Assembly: GCA_016201065.1 (NCBI GenBank)
Contig: JACQDL010000041.1
Span: 1 to 64,000 of the forward strand
Source: Actinomycetota bacterium
Lineage (GTDB): Bacteria; Actinomycetota; Actinomycetes; Mycobacteriales; JACQDL01
Direction of reading: 5' to 3'
Length of the DNA: 64,000 nt
Part shown: positions 1-8,400 of the stretch, in pieces
How positions within the stretch are numbered: position 1 is the stretch's first letter
How the letters are laid out: every line of letters begins with the position of its first letter
Notes under the pieces: generated by a model
Seen by the model: the letters and a program-made list of their open reading frames with translations, nothing else
What the model was told of the DNA's origin: nothing
Databases searched by the model: none
Program-made: the position numbers and the translations under genes

Positions 1-368
1 ACTCCCGGTGAAGATGATCTTTCGTAGGACCACCTTCATACCGGGGGTTCCGCGTCTTTTGTCGCACCCGCCCCGGCGTGTCGCACCACCACCCCAACAA
101 TCACACACAGTCACAACCGGTTACGCGGAATGCCTCACTGCTCTCCCTTGTCGAATGCCCGACCAGCACTCACGATGTGTGGTTCGTCGTTTCGAAGGGT
201 CACCGCGACCTCGCCACTTGCCGCGTTGTTCGTGTACGCGGGCTTCTAGAGATGCGTTGAAACGGGGACCGCGACTCTCACGGTACGTGTGGGGCGCCAT
301 CGCCAGTGCATCTCGAACCACCTCAGCCGTAGCGTTCTCGCCGAACCGGGACCTGGGCCGTGCGGCGC
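1..368. other. Left-edge region, no clear gene
   Basis: I see no open frame here that reads like a known protein. The stretch around 80-125 is A/C rich and unlike the coding sequence that follows. On the minus strand an ATG at 39-37 opens a frame that runs off the left edge after 13 codons (MKVVLRKIIFTGS). It could be the start of a gene lying outside the window, but no convincing ribosome binding site precedes it. Confidence 0.3.
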
Positions 369-1781
369 TCACCAGGTCACCGTTCCCGCATCGCCTGCCA
401 CCTTAACAACCTCTCCTTCGGCCACCAAGCCGACAACTCCGGCTCCGCCCACCACACAGGCGGCCCCGCACTCGCGGGCCAACGCGGGCGCGTGGCCCAA
501 CCGCCCCCCATGCTCGACGATGAGCGCGACCCCTGCCAGGGCCAGCCACCCCCAGGCCGGTCCGTCATCGGGAACCAAGGCCACGTCGCCCGGTTGGAGA
601 CGTTCAAGATCCGGCTGACTCCTGAGCACCCTGAGCGGTCCACAACCAGCACCAGGTGCTGCGGCGACCCCTTGCCAGGTCCGGGAGCCGGCCCGTCGCC
701 CGGCCTGGGTGCCCAGGCCACCAAGGCGGGCCGCCGCGGCCGGTGGAACGCTCCGCGCCGCGCGTATCCACGAACGGCGCACGGGCGCGGGCAACGGTCC
801 GCGCAGCCGGACCTGGTAGTCCGCGTGCCGTGCGGCCACCAGGCGTGACCCGACCACCGGGTCGTCGAGCTCCGCGAGCCTCAGGTGGAGGATCTGCTGC
901 GACTCGTCGAACACACCACGCTCGGCGGCTCTCCGTCCGTGCGCCAGGACCAGCCGCTGCAACTCGTGGACGTACCGGACATGCATGATCGGTCCATGGG
1001 TCTCGGCGAGCACCGCACCGACCCGCGCCATGGCGAGGTGTCTCGCGACCTCGGGCCGCGACAGGGCCGGGCAACGACGACCCAACTCAGCCATGGCCTC
1101 GCTCCGGTGGTCCGCAGCCGCCGCCAGCCGCGACCGCAGCACCTGCCTGGTGACGCCGAACCGGCGCAGGAAACCGCGCATCCGATGTGCGTAGGTCGCG
1201 TCATCGAGCCAACCCGGCTGGGTGAGTCCGTACCCATCGCCGTCGCAGGCACCCTCGGCGACCAGGGCGATGGCCCGTGCGTCGTCCAGCACCTCAGGCA
1301 GATCCTCGTCGAGAAGGGCCTCGGCGGCCCGCACCGTTGGCGTGGCGGTGGCGGTCACCGCGCCGAGGATCGCGTGCTCACCGCGTTCCCGCTGATCCTC
1401 ATCGAGGACGGCACGCGACAGGCTCAGCAGGTCGACGATGGCCTTGCGCGCCGGCGACAGCATCGCGTGGTGGAGCGCGACGCACTCGCTGAACAGGCCC
1501 CGCGCCTGCCTCATGGCGGGGCCGGCGTCCTCGTCGGCAAGCCTCCGGAAGCGGCTGATGTGCTCGGTCAGCGTGGGCAGCACCACGTCGGTCCAACTTG
1601 TTGCCGCCAGCTCCAGCAGCGCAAACGGTGTCTTTCGGGCCGCCGAGGTGACCGTGCTGTAGAGGTGGCCGTGGTGACGCGAGACCCGCACGTCGACCGG
1701 ATGATCGAGAAACGCGGTGAGGACTCGCCCGAACCCGGCGGCGTAGCCCTCGCCCAGGAGGTCGAACTCCAGTTCGCTCAC
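369..1781 (-). CDS. PEP-utilising enzyme-like protein with C-terminal phosphohistidine swivelling domain, no ATP-grasp
   Basis: About 470 residues. The last 100 or so form the PEP-utilising mobile (swivelling) domain, with HGGRLGHAPALARECG matching the consensus GG-x-x-SH-A-x-x-ARE and keeping the phosphoryl-carrying histidine. The central part resembles the linker of PEP synthase and rifampin phosphotransferase-like proteins (for example GVFDESQQILHLRLAEL). The N-terminal ATP-grasp (PPDK_N) domain expected in a complete enzyme is absent, so alone it should not make phosphohistidine; a separate ATP-grasp partner or a non-catalytic role are both possible. I chose GTG 1781 (VSELEFDLL); GTGs upstream are also possible and none has a strong ribosome binding site. 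It is divergent from the HisRS-like gene, only 33 nt apart. Substrate unknown. Confidence 0.65.
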   Translation of the reverse strand: MSELEFDLLGEGYAAGFGRVLTAFLDHPVDVRVSRHHGHLYSTVTSAARKTPFALLELAATSWTDVVLPTLTEHISRFRRLADEDAGPAMRQARGLFSECVALHHAMLSPARKAIVDLLSLSRAVLDEDQRERGEHAILGAVTATATPTVRAAEALLDEDLPEVLDDARAIALVAEGACDGDGYGLTQPGWLDDATYAHRMRGFLRRFGVTRQVLRSRLAAAADHRSEAMAELGRRCPALSRPEVARHLAMARVGAVLAETHGPIMHVRYVHELQRLVLAHGRRAAERGVFDESQQILHLRLAELDDPVVGSRLVAARHADYQVRLRGPLPAPVRRSWIRAARSVPPAAAARLGGLGTQAGRRAGSRTWQGVAAAPGAGCGPLRVLRSQPDLERLQPGDVALVPDDGPAWGWLALAGVALIVEHGGRLGHAPALARECGAACVVGGAGVVGLVAEGEVVKVAGDAGTVTW

Positions 1782-1814
1782 GGGCGTTGGCACGCCGCCG
1801 CGGAGGACCACGCC

Positions 1815-2840
1815 GTGAGTCAATACCTGCCCACCGTGCCCTACCGGGGTACCCGGGACTTCCTGCCCGCGGAGATGTCGGTCAGGCAGCAGGTATTCCA
1901 TCGCCTCTTCGAGGTGATCGAACGGTACGGCTTCGCCCGCTACGACGGCCCGATCCTTGAGGCCGCCGAGATCTACGAGGCGAAGTCCGGCCGCGAGATC
2001 GCCGATCTCCAGCTGTACACCCTCACCGACCGCGGTGGGCGGCGGCTGGCGCTCCGCCCCGAGATGACCCCGTCGGTCGCCCGGATGATCGCCGGCAACG
2101 CCAACTCGTTGCAGTTCCCCGTGCGCTGGTACTGCCACGTCAACTGCCACCGCTACGAACGGCCCCAGCGTGGTCGGGTCCGCGAACACTGGCAGATCAA
2201 CGTCGACATCTTCGGGTCGGACCACCCGACATGCGAGAGCGTGCTCGCCGACCTGTCCGCCGACGTCCTCGACCGTTCCCGGCTCGTGAAGCTGCTCGCC
2301 GGACCGGCCCGCGACCTGGTGACCTTCGACCCGCTCATCGTCCGCGCCTTCGAGTACTACACCTCCACCGTGTTCGAGGTCTTCGACCACGACCCGGCGA
2401 ACAACCGGTCGCTGTTCGGCGGCGGCCGCTACGGCGACCTCGTCGGCCTGTTCTCCGACAAACGCATCCCCGGATTCGGCTTCGGCATGGGCGACGTCAC
2501 CCTGTTCGACTTCCTCGACACCCACGGGCTGCTGCCGCAACCACGAGCCGAAGCCGACGTGGTGGTCATCCCGACCCACGACGACCTCTGCGACGACGCC
2601 CGCACCGTCGGCCGCCAACTGCGCCAGGCCGGCTGGAACACATCCCTGCCGCTGGAGCCACGCAAGCTCGGCAAGGAGATCGCCCGCGCCGACAAGGCCG
2701 GCGCCCGCGCCGTCGTCATCATCGGACCCGAGGACTGGAAGGCCGGCAACCTCGTCGTCCGCAACCTGACCACCGGCGACCAGGAGACCGCAGCCTCGGC
2801 CACCGTGACGGACGTCGCGACGGGGTTCCTGACTGGCTAA
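1815..2840 (+). CDS. Histidyl-tRNA synthetase paralogue with internal deletion
   Basis: 341 residues against about 420 for HisRS. GTG start preceded by GGAGGA 7 nt upstream. Class II features are clear: motif 2 around R113 (RYERPQRGRVREHWQ), HisA motif 1 around R177 (VRAFEYYTSTVFEVFD), motif 3 region GGGRYGDLVGLF followed by GFGFGMGDV, and a C-terminal anticodon-binding-like domain. In E. coli HisRS the equivalent arginines are R113 and R259, so about 80 residues, including the insertion domain between motif 2 and HisA motif 1, are missing without loss of frame. Motif 3 ends in GMGDV rather than the usual GLER; I recall the same ending in HisRS of candidate-phyla (CPR-type) bacteria, which would hint at foreign ancestry. 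It is unlikely to be the housekeeping enzyme. It may be a decaying copy or a paralogue with another activity, perhaps working with the divergent PEP-utilising protein. Confidence 0.75.
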   Translation: MSQYLPTVPYRGTRDFLPAEMSVRQQVFHRLFEVIERYGFARYDGPILEAAEIYEAKSGREIADLQLYTLTDRGGRRLALRPEMTPSVARMIAGNANSLQFPVRWYCHVNCHRYERPQRGRVREHWQINVDIFGSDHPTCESVLADLSADVLDRSRLVKLLAGPARDLVTFDPLIVRAFEYYTSTVFEVFDHDPANNRSLFGGGRYGDLVGLFSDKRIPGFGFGMGDVTLFDFLDTHGLLPQPRAEADVVVIPTHDDLCDDARTVGRQLRQAGWNTSLPLEPRKLGKEIARADKAGARAVVIIGPEDWKAGNLVVRNLTTGDQETAASATVTDVATGFLTG

Positions 2841-3094
2841 CTTGGGCCGCCTCCGGTGACGGCGTGTAGCAGGAGCCCGCCGCAGATCGGGTAGCGGCCG
2901 CGACGCTTGCCCGGAACGGGCGAACACGCCGAGCTGATCGCCGACTGGGTACGGACGCTGAACGTGTTCCGCGTGTCGCGCCAACTCGACGTCCTCGACG
3001 ACCTGCTCGCCAAACACCCTGCCCCGAGAGGGACGGCATCGCGACCGGGCCAACGCCACAAGGGCCGAACCGTGCGCCGGTAACGTCCCGGCGC

Positions 3095-3616
3095 ATGGAC
3101 AGGATCGCCATCATCGGCTGCGGCGGGTCCGGCAAGACCTACCTGGCCAACCAGCTCGCCGCCCTGGTCAACCTCCCGCTGACCCACCTGGACGGCGTCT
3201 GCTACGACGCCGACTGGAACCCGCTGCCCCCCGACGAGTTCGCAGCCCTCCAGCGCAAGCTGGTTGCCGAGCCCCGATGGCTGCTCGAAGGCAACTACGC
3301 CGGCACCCTGCCGATCCGGTTGTCCCGCGCCGACACCGTGATCTTCCTCGACGTGCACGCGATCACCTGCCTGACCGGGATACTCCAGCGCAGGTGGCGC
3401 TACCGGGGCGGCCAGCACGCCGAGGACGGCGTCTACGACCGCATCACCTGGAACTTCTTCCGCTACATCTGGGGATACCGCAAGACCATGCGCCCCAAGG
3501 TTCGTCAGCTGCTGGACGAGCACGGCGGCGACGCCCGGTTGGTCACCCTGAGCAGCCGGCGGCAGGTCGCCAGATTCGTCGCCCAACTCCGAGCGGAATC
3601 CTCCGCCCAGACCTAA
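3095..3616 (+). CDS. FlaR-like P-loop kinase (adenylate kinase-related, DNA topology modulation family)
   Basis: 173 residues. Walker [17 protein letters not shown] at residues 6-21, then [16 protein letters not shown] and [20 protein letters not shown], the pattern of the FlaR/adenylate kinase-like family, followed by the lid-like [12 protein letters not shown] segment. These proteins probably phosphorylate small nucleotides or other small molecules; the topology modulation name is historical. ATG start; length is normal for the family. It lies 254 nt after the HisRS paralogue and just before the damaged macro-domain gene. No operon partner is evident. Confidence 0.8.
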   Translation: MDRIAIIGCGGSGKTYLANQLAALVNLPLTHLDGVCYDADWNPLPPDEFAALQRKLVAEPRWLLEGNYAGTLPIRLSRADTVIFLDVHAITCLTGILQRRWRYRGGQHAEDGVYDRITWNFFRYIWGYRKTMRPKVRQLLDEHGGDARLVTLSSRRQVARFVAQLRAESSAQT

Positions 3617-3723
3617 CCCCACCCGTCAGGGAGGCGACCCCCTCCCGGGCAGGACGTGGATATCTGGGCGCGGCACTGTCGGATGCCGGTGGTACCCCTC
3701 AACACAACCGGGGAGGCGACATC

Positions 3724-4217
3724 GTGATCATCGAGGGGACCGGCAACCTGCTCGCGGCCGATGTCGACGCCCTGGTCAACACCGTCAACACGGTCGGGGT
3801 CATGGGCAAGGGCATCGCATGGCATTTCAAGCGCGCCTTCCCGGACAACTACGCCGCCTACCGCTCCGCCTGCGAGCAGGGGCAGCTGCGGCTCGGCGAA
3901 ATGCTGTGCACGACCGGGGAGTCATCGGCCCCGGCCGGTATGTGATCAATTTCCCGACCAAGGGTCACTGGCGCTCGCCGTCCCGACTGGTCGACATCGA
4001 GTCCGGGCTGGTGGACCTCGCACGGGTCGTCCAGTCGCTGGGCATCACCTCGCTGGCCGTGCCCGCCCTGGGCTGCGGAAACGGCGGCCTGCGCTGGGAG
4101 GACGTGCGCCCCAGGATCGAGGCGGCGTTCACCGTGATTCCCGAGGTCACCGTGCTGCTGTACGCCCCGTACGACGCACGCGACGTGCGGACTGGCGCCA
4201 GACGCGGGTCTCGTTGA
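3724..4217 (+). pseudogene. Macro-domain protein (DarG-like N-terminal domain), frameshifted
   Basis: Two frames together make one macro domain. The first (3724-3906, GTG start, GGGGAGG upstream) reads [19 protein letters not shown] and [20 protein letters not shown]. The second continues [19 protein letters not shown], then VPALGCGNGGLRWEDVRP to a stop at 4217. The break is at ATGCTGTGCAC (3901-3911); one more G (CTGGTG) would rejoin EML-VHDRGV in frame. The family removes ADP-ribose from DNA or protein. DarG is the antitoxin of the DNA ADP-ribosyltransferase DarT, which I do not see here, and the DarG C-terminal half is also missing. Homology ends near 4180, where the gene overlaps the convergent PIN gene. 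Either a real pseudogene or a sequencing error at the G run. Confidence 0.75.
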
Positions 4218-4689
4218 ACGCCTCCTTCCTGTCGGCGATTCGCTGGATGGCTCCATACACCGCGGGAGCGTCGAGATCGACCTGCTCGACAACGAAGTCA
4301 TCCGGTGACTTCGCCTCGACGTCCCACCGTTCGAGCCGTTCAACCGGGAAGTCCCGGAGGTTGGTCGTCACGATGACCTGTGCCCTGGATCGGATCGCGG
4401 CGGCGAGCACATGGCGATCGTCGGGGTCGGGCAGCTCAAGGCAGTCGATCAACGGTTCGAAACCCGTAACGAGGCAGTCGCGCACGGCGGCGACCATCAG
4501 CTCGCGGGTTCGTGCCAGCCTTCCAGGGACGAGATCAGGTCGGTTGGCTCGAAGATGATCGAAGACTTCGTCGAGGATCAGGTCGGTCCATTTGACCTGT
4601 ACCAAACCATCCCGAGCGATACGGATCGGCAAATCTCGGACATTGTTCGGGTGCAGCACGCAGGAGTCGTAGACGATCACGAAGCTCAA
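4147..4689 (-). CDS. PIN-domain ribonuclease toxin (VapC-like), altered C-terminus
   Basis: 180 residues. PIN-type acidic residues are present: VIVYDSCVLHPN, ILDEVFDHL, ELPDPDDRHVLAAAI and TTNLRDFP. The start is TTG 4689, with AGGAG 9 nt upstream and 15 nt after the full-length antitoxin stop. Family members normally continue with an alpha-helical end after the IQRIADR segment. Here that end is replaced from about residue 155 by Arg-rich sequence of low quality (WRQSARRVRRTGRTAAR), and the gene overlaps the convergent macro gene by 71 nt. This suggests a recombination junction near 4180-4215. The nuclease active site is intact, so toxicity might be retained. Confidence 0.75.
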   Translation of the reverse strand: MSFVIVYDSCVLHPNNVRDLPIRIARDGLVQVKWTDLILDEVFDHLRANRPDLVPGRLARTRELMVAAVRDCLVTGFEPLIDCLELPDPDDRHVLAAAIRSRAQVIVTTNLRDFPVERLERWDVEAKSPDDFVVEQVDLDAPAVYGAIQRIADRKEAFNETRVWRQSARRVRRTGRTAAR

Positions 4690-4704
4690 CGGTGCCGGCT
4701 CCTG

Positions 4705-5166
4705 TCACTCCAGACCCATCTCCCGGGTCAGCGCTGTCAGCTCGTCGGCCTTGCTCCGCCGCCGCTGGTCATCCTTGCGCAGGTAGTCCACCAACGAGCT
4801 CATCATCACCCGGCGGTGCGATCCGACCTTCCGGTACTCGATCTAACCAGCGGTGAGCAACCCGATGAGGTACGGCCGGCTGACGTTGAGCAGGTCGGCG
4901 GCCTGCTGGGTGGTGAGTTCGGCATGGGCGGGCACCACCGACACAGCGCGGCCCTCGGCCATGTAGGCGAGGATGCGGGCGAGAAGCTCGACGGCCCCCC
5001 TGGGGACAACCAGCTCTCCGTCATGGGCATCCACCACCCGCACGGTGACCCGATCCGGGCCACCGCGGTGCTGCTCAAGATAGCGCTTGACCTGCACCAA
5101 GGCCGAACTCGCCGCATCGATGTCCCGTTCGTCCGGTTGGATGGGATTCAGCTCGACTGCCGTCAT
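4705..5166 (-). pseudogene. Excisionase-family HTH antitoxin for the PIN toxin, interrupted by in-frame TAG
   Basis: ATG 5166 with GGGGGAAG upstream. The frame encodes an N-terminal alpha/beta part and the start of an excisionase-type helix-turn-helix (LTTQQAADLLNVSRPYLIGL), then meets TAG at 4845-4843. Without it, the same frame continues IEYRKVGSHRRVMMSSLVDY and LTALTREMGLE to TGA at 4705, exactly the wing and tail expected, giving 153 residues. A GAG to TAG change is the simplest explanation. Upstream of the stop 107 residues remain; re-initiation at the ATGATG downstream is possible. It forms an operon with the PIN toxin. Confidence 0.7.
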
Positions 5167-5467
5167 GGCTTCCCCCTCAACCCACTGCCGTAGGACGAGT
5201 ATCCGCAACGTTCGAAACAAACGCAACATATGAAACGGGTGCGATCGGGGTGCGGGCGGACAGCGGCAACCACGGCTGCCGAACCCGGCGCGGCGTCTCG
5301 TCCGAACGCAGGTCGGTCCTCAACCCGGTGTGGCTGCCAATGGCAGGTCCAGCGAACGGGCGACGTGTGGCGGCGCGCCGGTGTGAGGTGCCCGCTCCGT
5401 CGGTGCGGTTGTCTAGGGTCGACGGCAGGCGTCCGAGCAGCATGTGCAGCAGGTGAGGGGCAGACCA
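5167..5467. other. Divergent intergenic region between toxin-antitoxin operon and drmABC
   Basis: Besides the minus-strand promoter at 5198-5226, I see no gene. On the plus strand TAGGGT at 5414-5419 could be a -10 for the DISARM core operon, about 50 nt before the drmA start, but no good -35 lies 17 nt upstream. Confidence 0.35.
5198..5226 (-). promoter_or_regulatory. Probable promoter of the HTH-PIN operon
   Basis: On the minus strand a -35 TTGCGT (5226-5221) and -10 GATACT (5203-5198) are separated by 17 nt, 32 nt before the antitoxin ATG. The spacer holds the imperfect palindrome CGTTTGTTTCGAACG, a possible autoregulatory operator. Confidence 0.45.
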
Positions 5468-8400
5468 GTGAGCGACCAGGGGCAACCCATCGGGGCCACA
5501 ACGGTCGCCGTGCAGCCGGTCGCCGTGCGGGCGGTCGCCGTGCGGGCGGAGCTGGAGTCGCTGCTCGAACGCGACCTGCTCGGTCCGTGGGACGGGCCGG
5601 AGGAGGAGCTGCCGGCAGGGTCGCAACCGGCGGAGCGGTACCTGCTCGGGCGCCTGGTTCCCCGTACGCCGGACGCCGGCATCGCGGACGGCCCGAAGAA
5701 GGACGAAGACCCGGCGGACACCGACTTCGGGGCGCCGGAGCTGGCCGACCGCGAGGTCAGCGTCGACGCCGAGGACACCGGGGATGCGGCGGACGCCGAA
5801 CCCGAGGCGACGGTGCGGTTCGGTTCGATGGCGGCCTCGTCGCTGGGCGTGTCGTTCATGGTGCCCACCGGCGTCGACACCGTCGTCGTCACGGCCTCGT
5901 GGGGGCGGTACGAGCGGGGGCCCTCGCAGACGCAGGAGACCCAGACCGGGCGGCCCGCGACGGTGTGGCGGCGGCACCCGGCCGGCGGGGTGGTCGAGAT
6001 CCCCCTGCACGTCGAGGACACCGGCCAGCGGGTCCCCGACCCGGCGCAGGACGGCGTCGTCGTCGCCTACCAGGTGCGGCACCGCACGCTCGGCTCCGGT
6101 GGCCGGGTGCGGATGGCACACGTGTCCCTGGTGAACGCCCAGCAGCCGCCGCCCGGCACGCCGGACACCCACCGGCTGTACCAGGCGGGGTTGACGGTCA
6201 CCGCGCTGGACGGCGCGGCGGCGATCTTCGTGGGGCACAACGACCCGGAGCTGTCGGCGCCGCCGCCCAGCCACGACGGGGAAGGGCTGCGGCTGGCGAT
6301 GCTGCACCGGGCCACCCGCAAGTACGCCACCGGCGCGCAGTGCGCGGTGGACGCCGACGTGCGTGAGGGGCAGACCCGGGCCTGGCGGCTGCGGACCAGT
6401 TGCTTCCCGGCGGCCGAGGTCGCCCCCGTCGTCCCCGGAGACGCGGCGGCGATGCCGGGGCTGGTGCTGGACATGACCCGGTTGGGTAACCCGGAGCTGG
6501 CCGCCGACGACCTCGTGGCGGGGCTGCGCCCGCTGGTCTCCGGCTACCGCGGCTGGCTCGCCGCGCAGCGGGACCGGTCCCGCTCCGACCCCGAGATCGC
6601 GCGGTACGCCCCCGCTGCGGACGACGCGCTGGCCGAGGCCGAGGAGGTCGCCGGCCGGCTCGACCGGGCGGTGGACCTGCTGCGCGACGACGGGCTCGCC
6701 CGGGAGGCGTTCCGGTTCGCGAACCAGTCGATGGCGCGGCAACGGGTCCGCAGCGAGCTGGTCCGGGCGCTGATGCAGACCCCCGACCGCTCGCCGACGG
6801 AGCTGCTGCGCGAGATCGACGTGCCCGCGAACCGCGGGTGGCGGCCGTTCCAGCTCGCGTTCGTGCTGCTGTGCCTGCCCGGGCTCACCGACCCGGCGCA
6901 CCCCGACGCCCACCGGGGTGCCGACGACGCCCGGGTGCAGCTGCTGTTCTTCCCGACCGGCGGTGGCAAGACCGAGGCGTACCTGGGGTTGACCGCCTAC
7001 ACGCTGGCGATCCGCCGCCTGCACGGCGTGGTGGGGACGGGTGCGGACGCGCGGGACGGCAGCGACGGGGTGGCCGTGCTGATGCGCTACACGCTGCGGC
7101 TGCTCACCGCCCAGCAGTTCCAGCGGGCGGCCGCGCTGATCTGCGCGTGTGAGCTGCTACGCCGGGAGCGGATCGCCGGCGGCGACCACCGCTGGGGCAG
7201 CACGCCGTTCCGGCTGGGGCTGTGGGTCGGCAGCTCGGTCACCCCGAACAACTACGACGAGGCCAAGCGGCAGGTCACCGAGGCGTTCGGGCGGGGCAGC
7301 CAGACCGGCGGGCCGCTGCAGCTGACCTCCTGCCCGTGGTGCGGCACGCCGCTGATGGCCGGCCGGGACCTGCACACCGACGACGCCCGCCGCCGGGTCC
7401 TGCTGTTCTGCGGGGACGCCGACGGGCGGTGCCCGTTCGGGCGGCACGGCTCCCCCACCGAGGGGCTGCCTGTCCTCACCGTGGATGAGGAGATCTACCG
7501 GCTGACCCCCGCGCTGGTGATCAGCACCGTCGACAAGCTGGCGCAGCTGCCGTGGAAGGGCGGCACCGCGCCGCTGTTCGGGCTGGTCGACACCCGCTGC
7601 CCCCGGCACGGCTGGCAGACCCCGGACACCGCCGGCTGGTGCCGCGGCAAGCACCCCGCCACCGGGACCCTTCCCGCGGTGACGGCCCAGCCGGCGCTCC
7701 GGCTGCGCCCACCGGACCTGGTGATCCAGGACGAGCTGCATCTGATCAGCGACGCGCTCGGGTCGATCGTCGGGCTGTACGAGTCGATCATCGACCGGCT
7801 GGCCTCCCGCAGCCAGGGCGGCCGCGTGGTGCGCCCGGTGCTGGTCGCCTCGACGGCGACGGTACGGCGCGCCGCGGACCAGGTGCAGCAGGTGTTCGAC
7901 CGGGGGCTGACCGTCTTCCCCCCGCAGGTCCTCGACGCGGGGGAGACCTTCTTCTCCACCCGTCTCACCCCGTCGGCGGGGTCGCCGGGGCGCCGCTACC
8001 GGGGGATCTGTGCGCCGGGCGAGCGGACGAAGTCCGTGACGATCCGGGTGTTCGCGACGCTGCTGGAGCACGGGCAGTTCCTCCTCGACCGACACGGCGC
8101 CGCCGCCGACCCGTACCTGAGCCTGGTCGCGTACTTCTCCTCCACCCGGGAGCTGGCCGGCACTCGCCGGCTGGTCGACGACGACATCGCCGAGCGGCTG
8201 GCCAGCCGCGTGGTGCGCACCCGCCGGCGGCGCCCCGAGGTCAAGGAGCTCACCAGCCGGATGCCCAGCGACCAGATCGCGACGATCCTGGCCGAGCTGG
8301 AGCGCCCGTTCGACCCGCAGTACGACGGATCGGCCGCGCTGGACCGGTGGCGGCAGGCCAGCGCGGCGGAGCGGGAGAAGGAGCGGGAGGCCGTGGCCGG

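Noticed and set aside
885-1814. N-terminal extension of the HisRS frame (open from 885)
   Set aside because: It is the complement of the PEP-utilising gene and has no family similarity; GTG 1815 has a clear ribosome binding site.
1782-3059. Upstream part of the long minus-strand open frame ending at 369
   Set aside because: It mirrors the HisRS coding strand; similarity to PEP-utilising proteins begins only after about 1781.
2907-3083. 58-codon ORF from TTG ([17 protein letters not shown]...)
   Set aside because: Reads partly like protein and could be a remnant of a longer gene, but has no ribosome binding site and no recognisable family.
5177-7024. 615-codon minus-strand frame opposite drmA
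   Set aside because: Gly/Arg/Val-rich shadow of drmA typical of high-GC DNA; drmA has clear domains.
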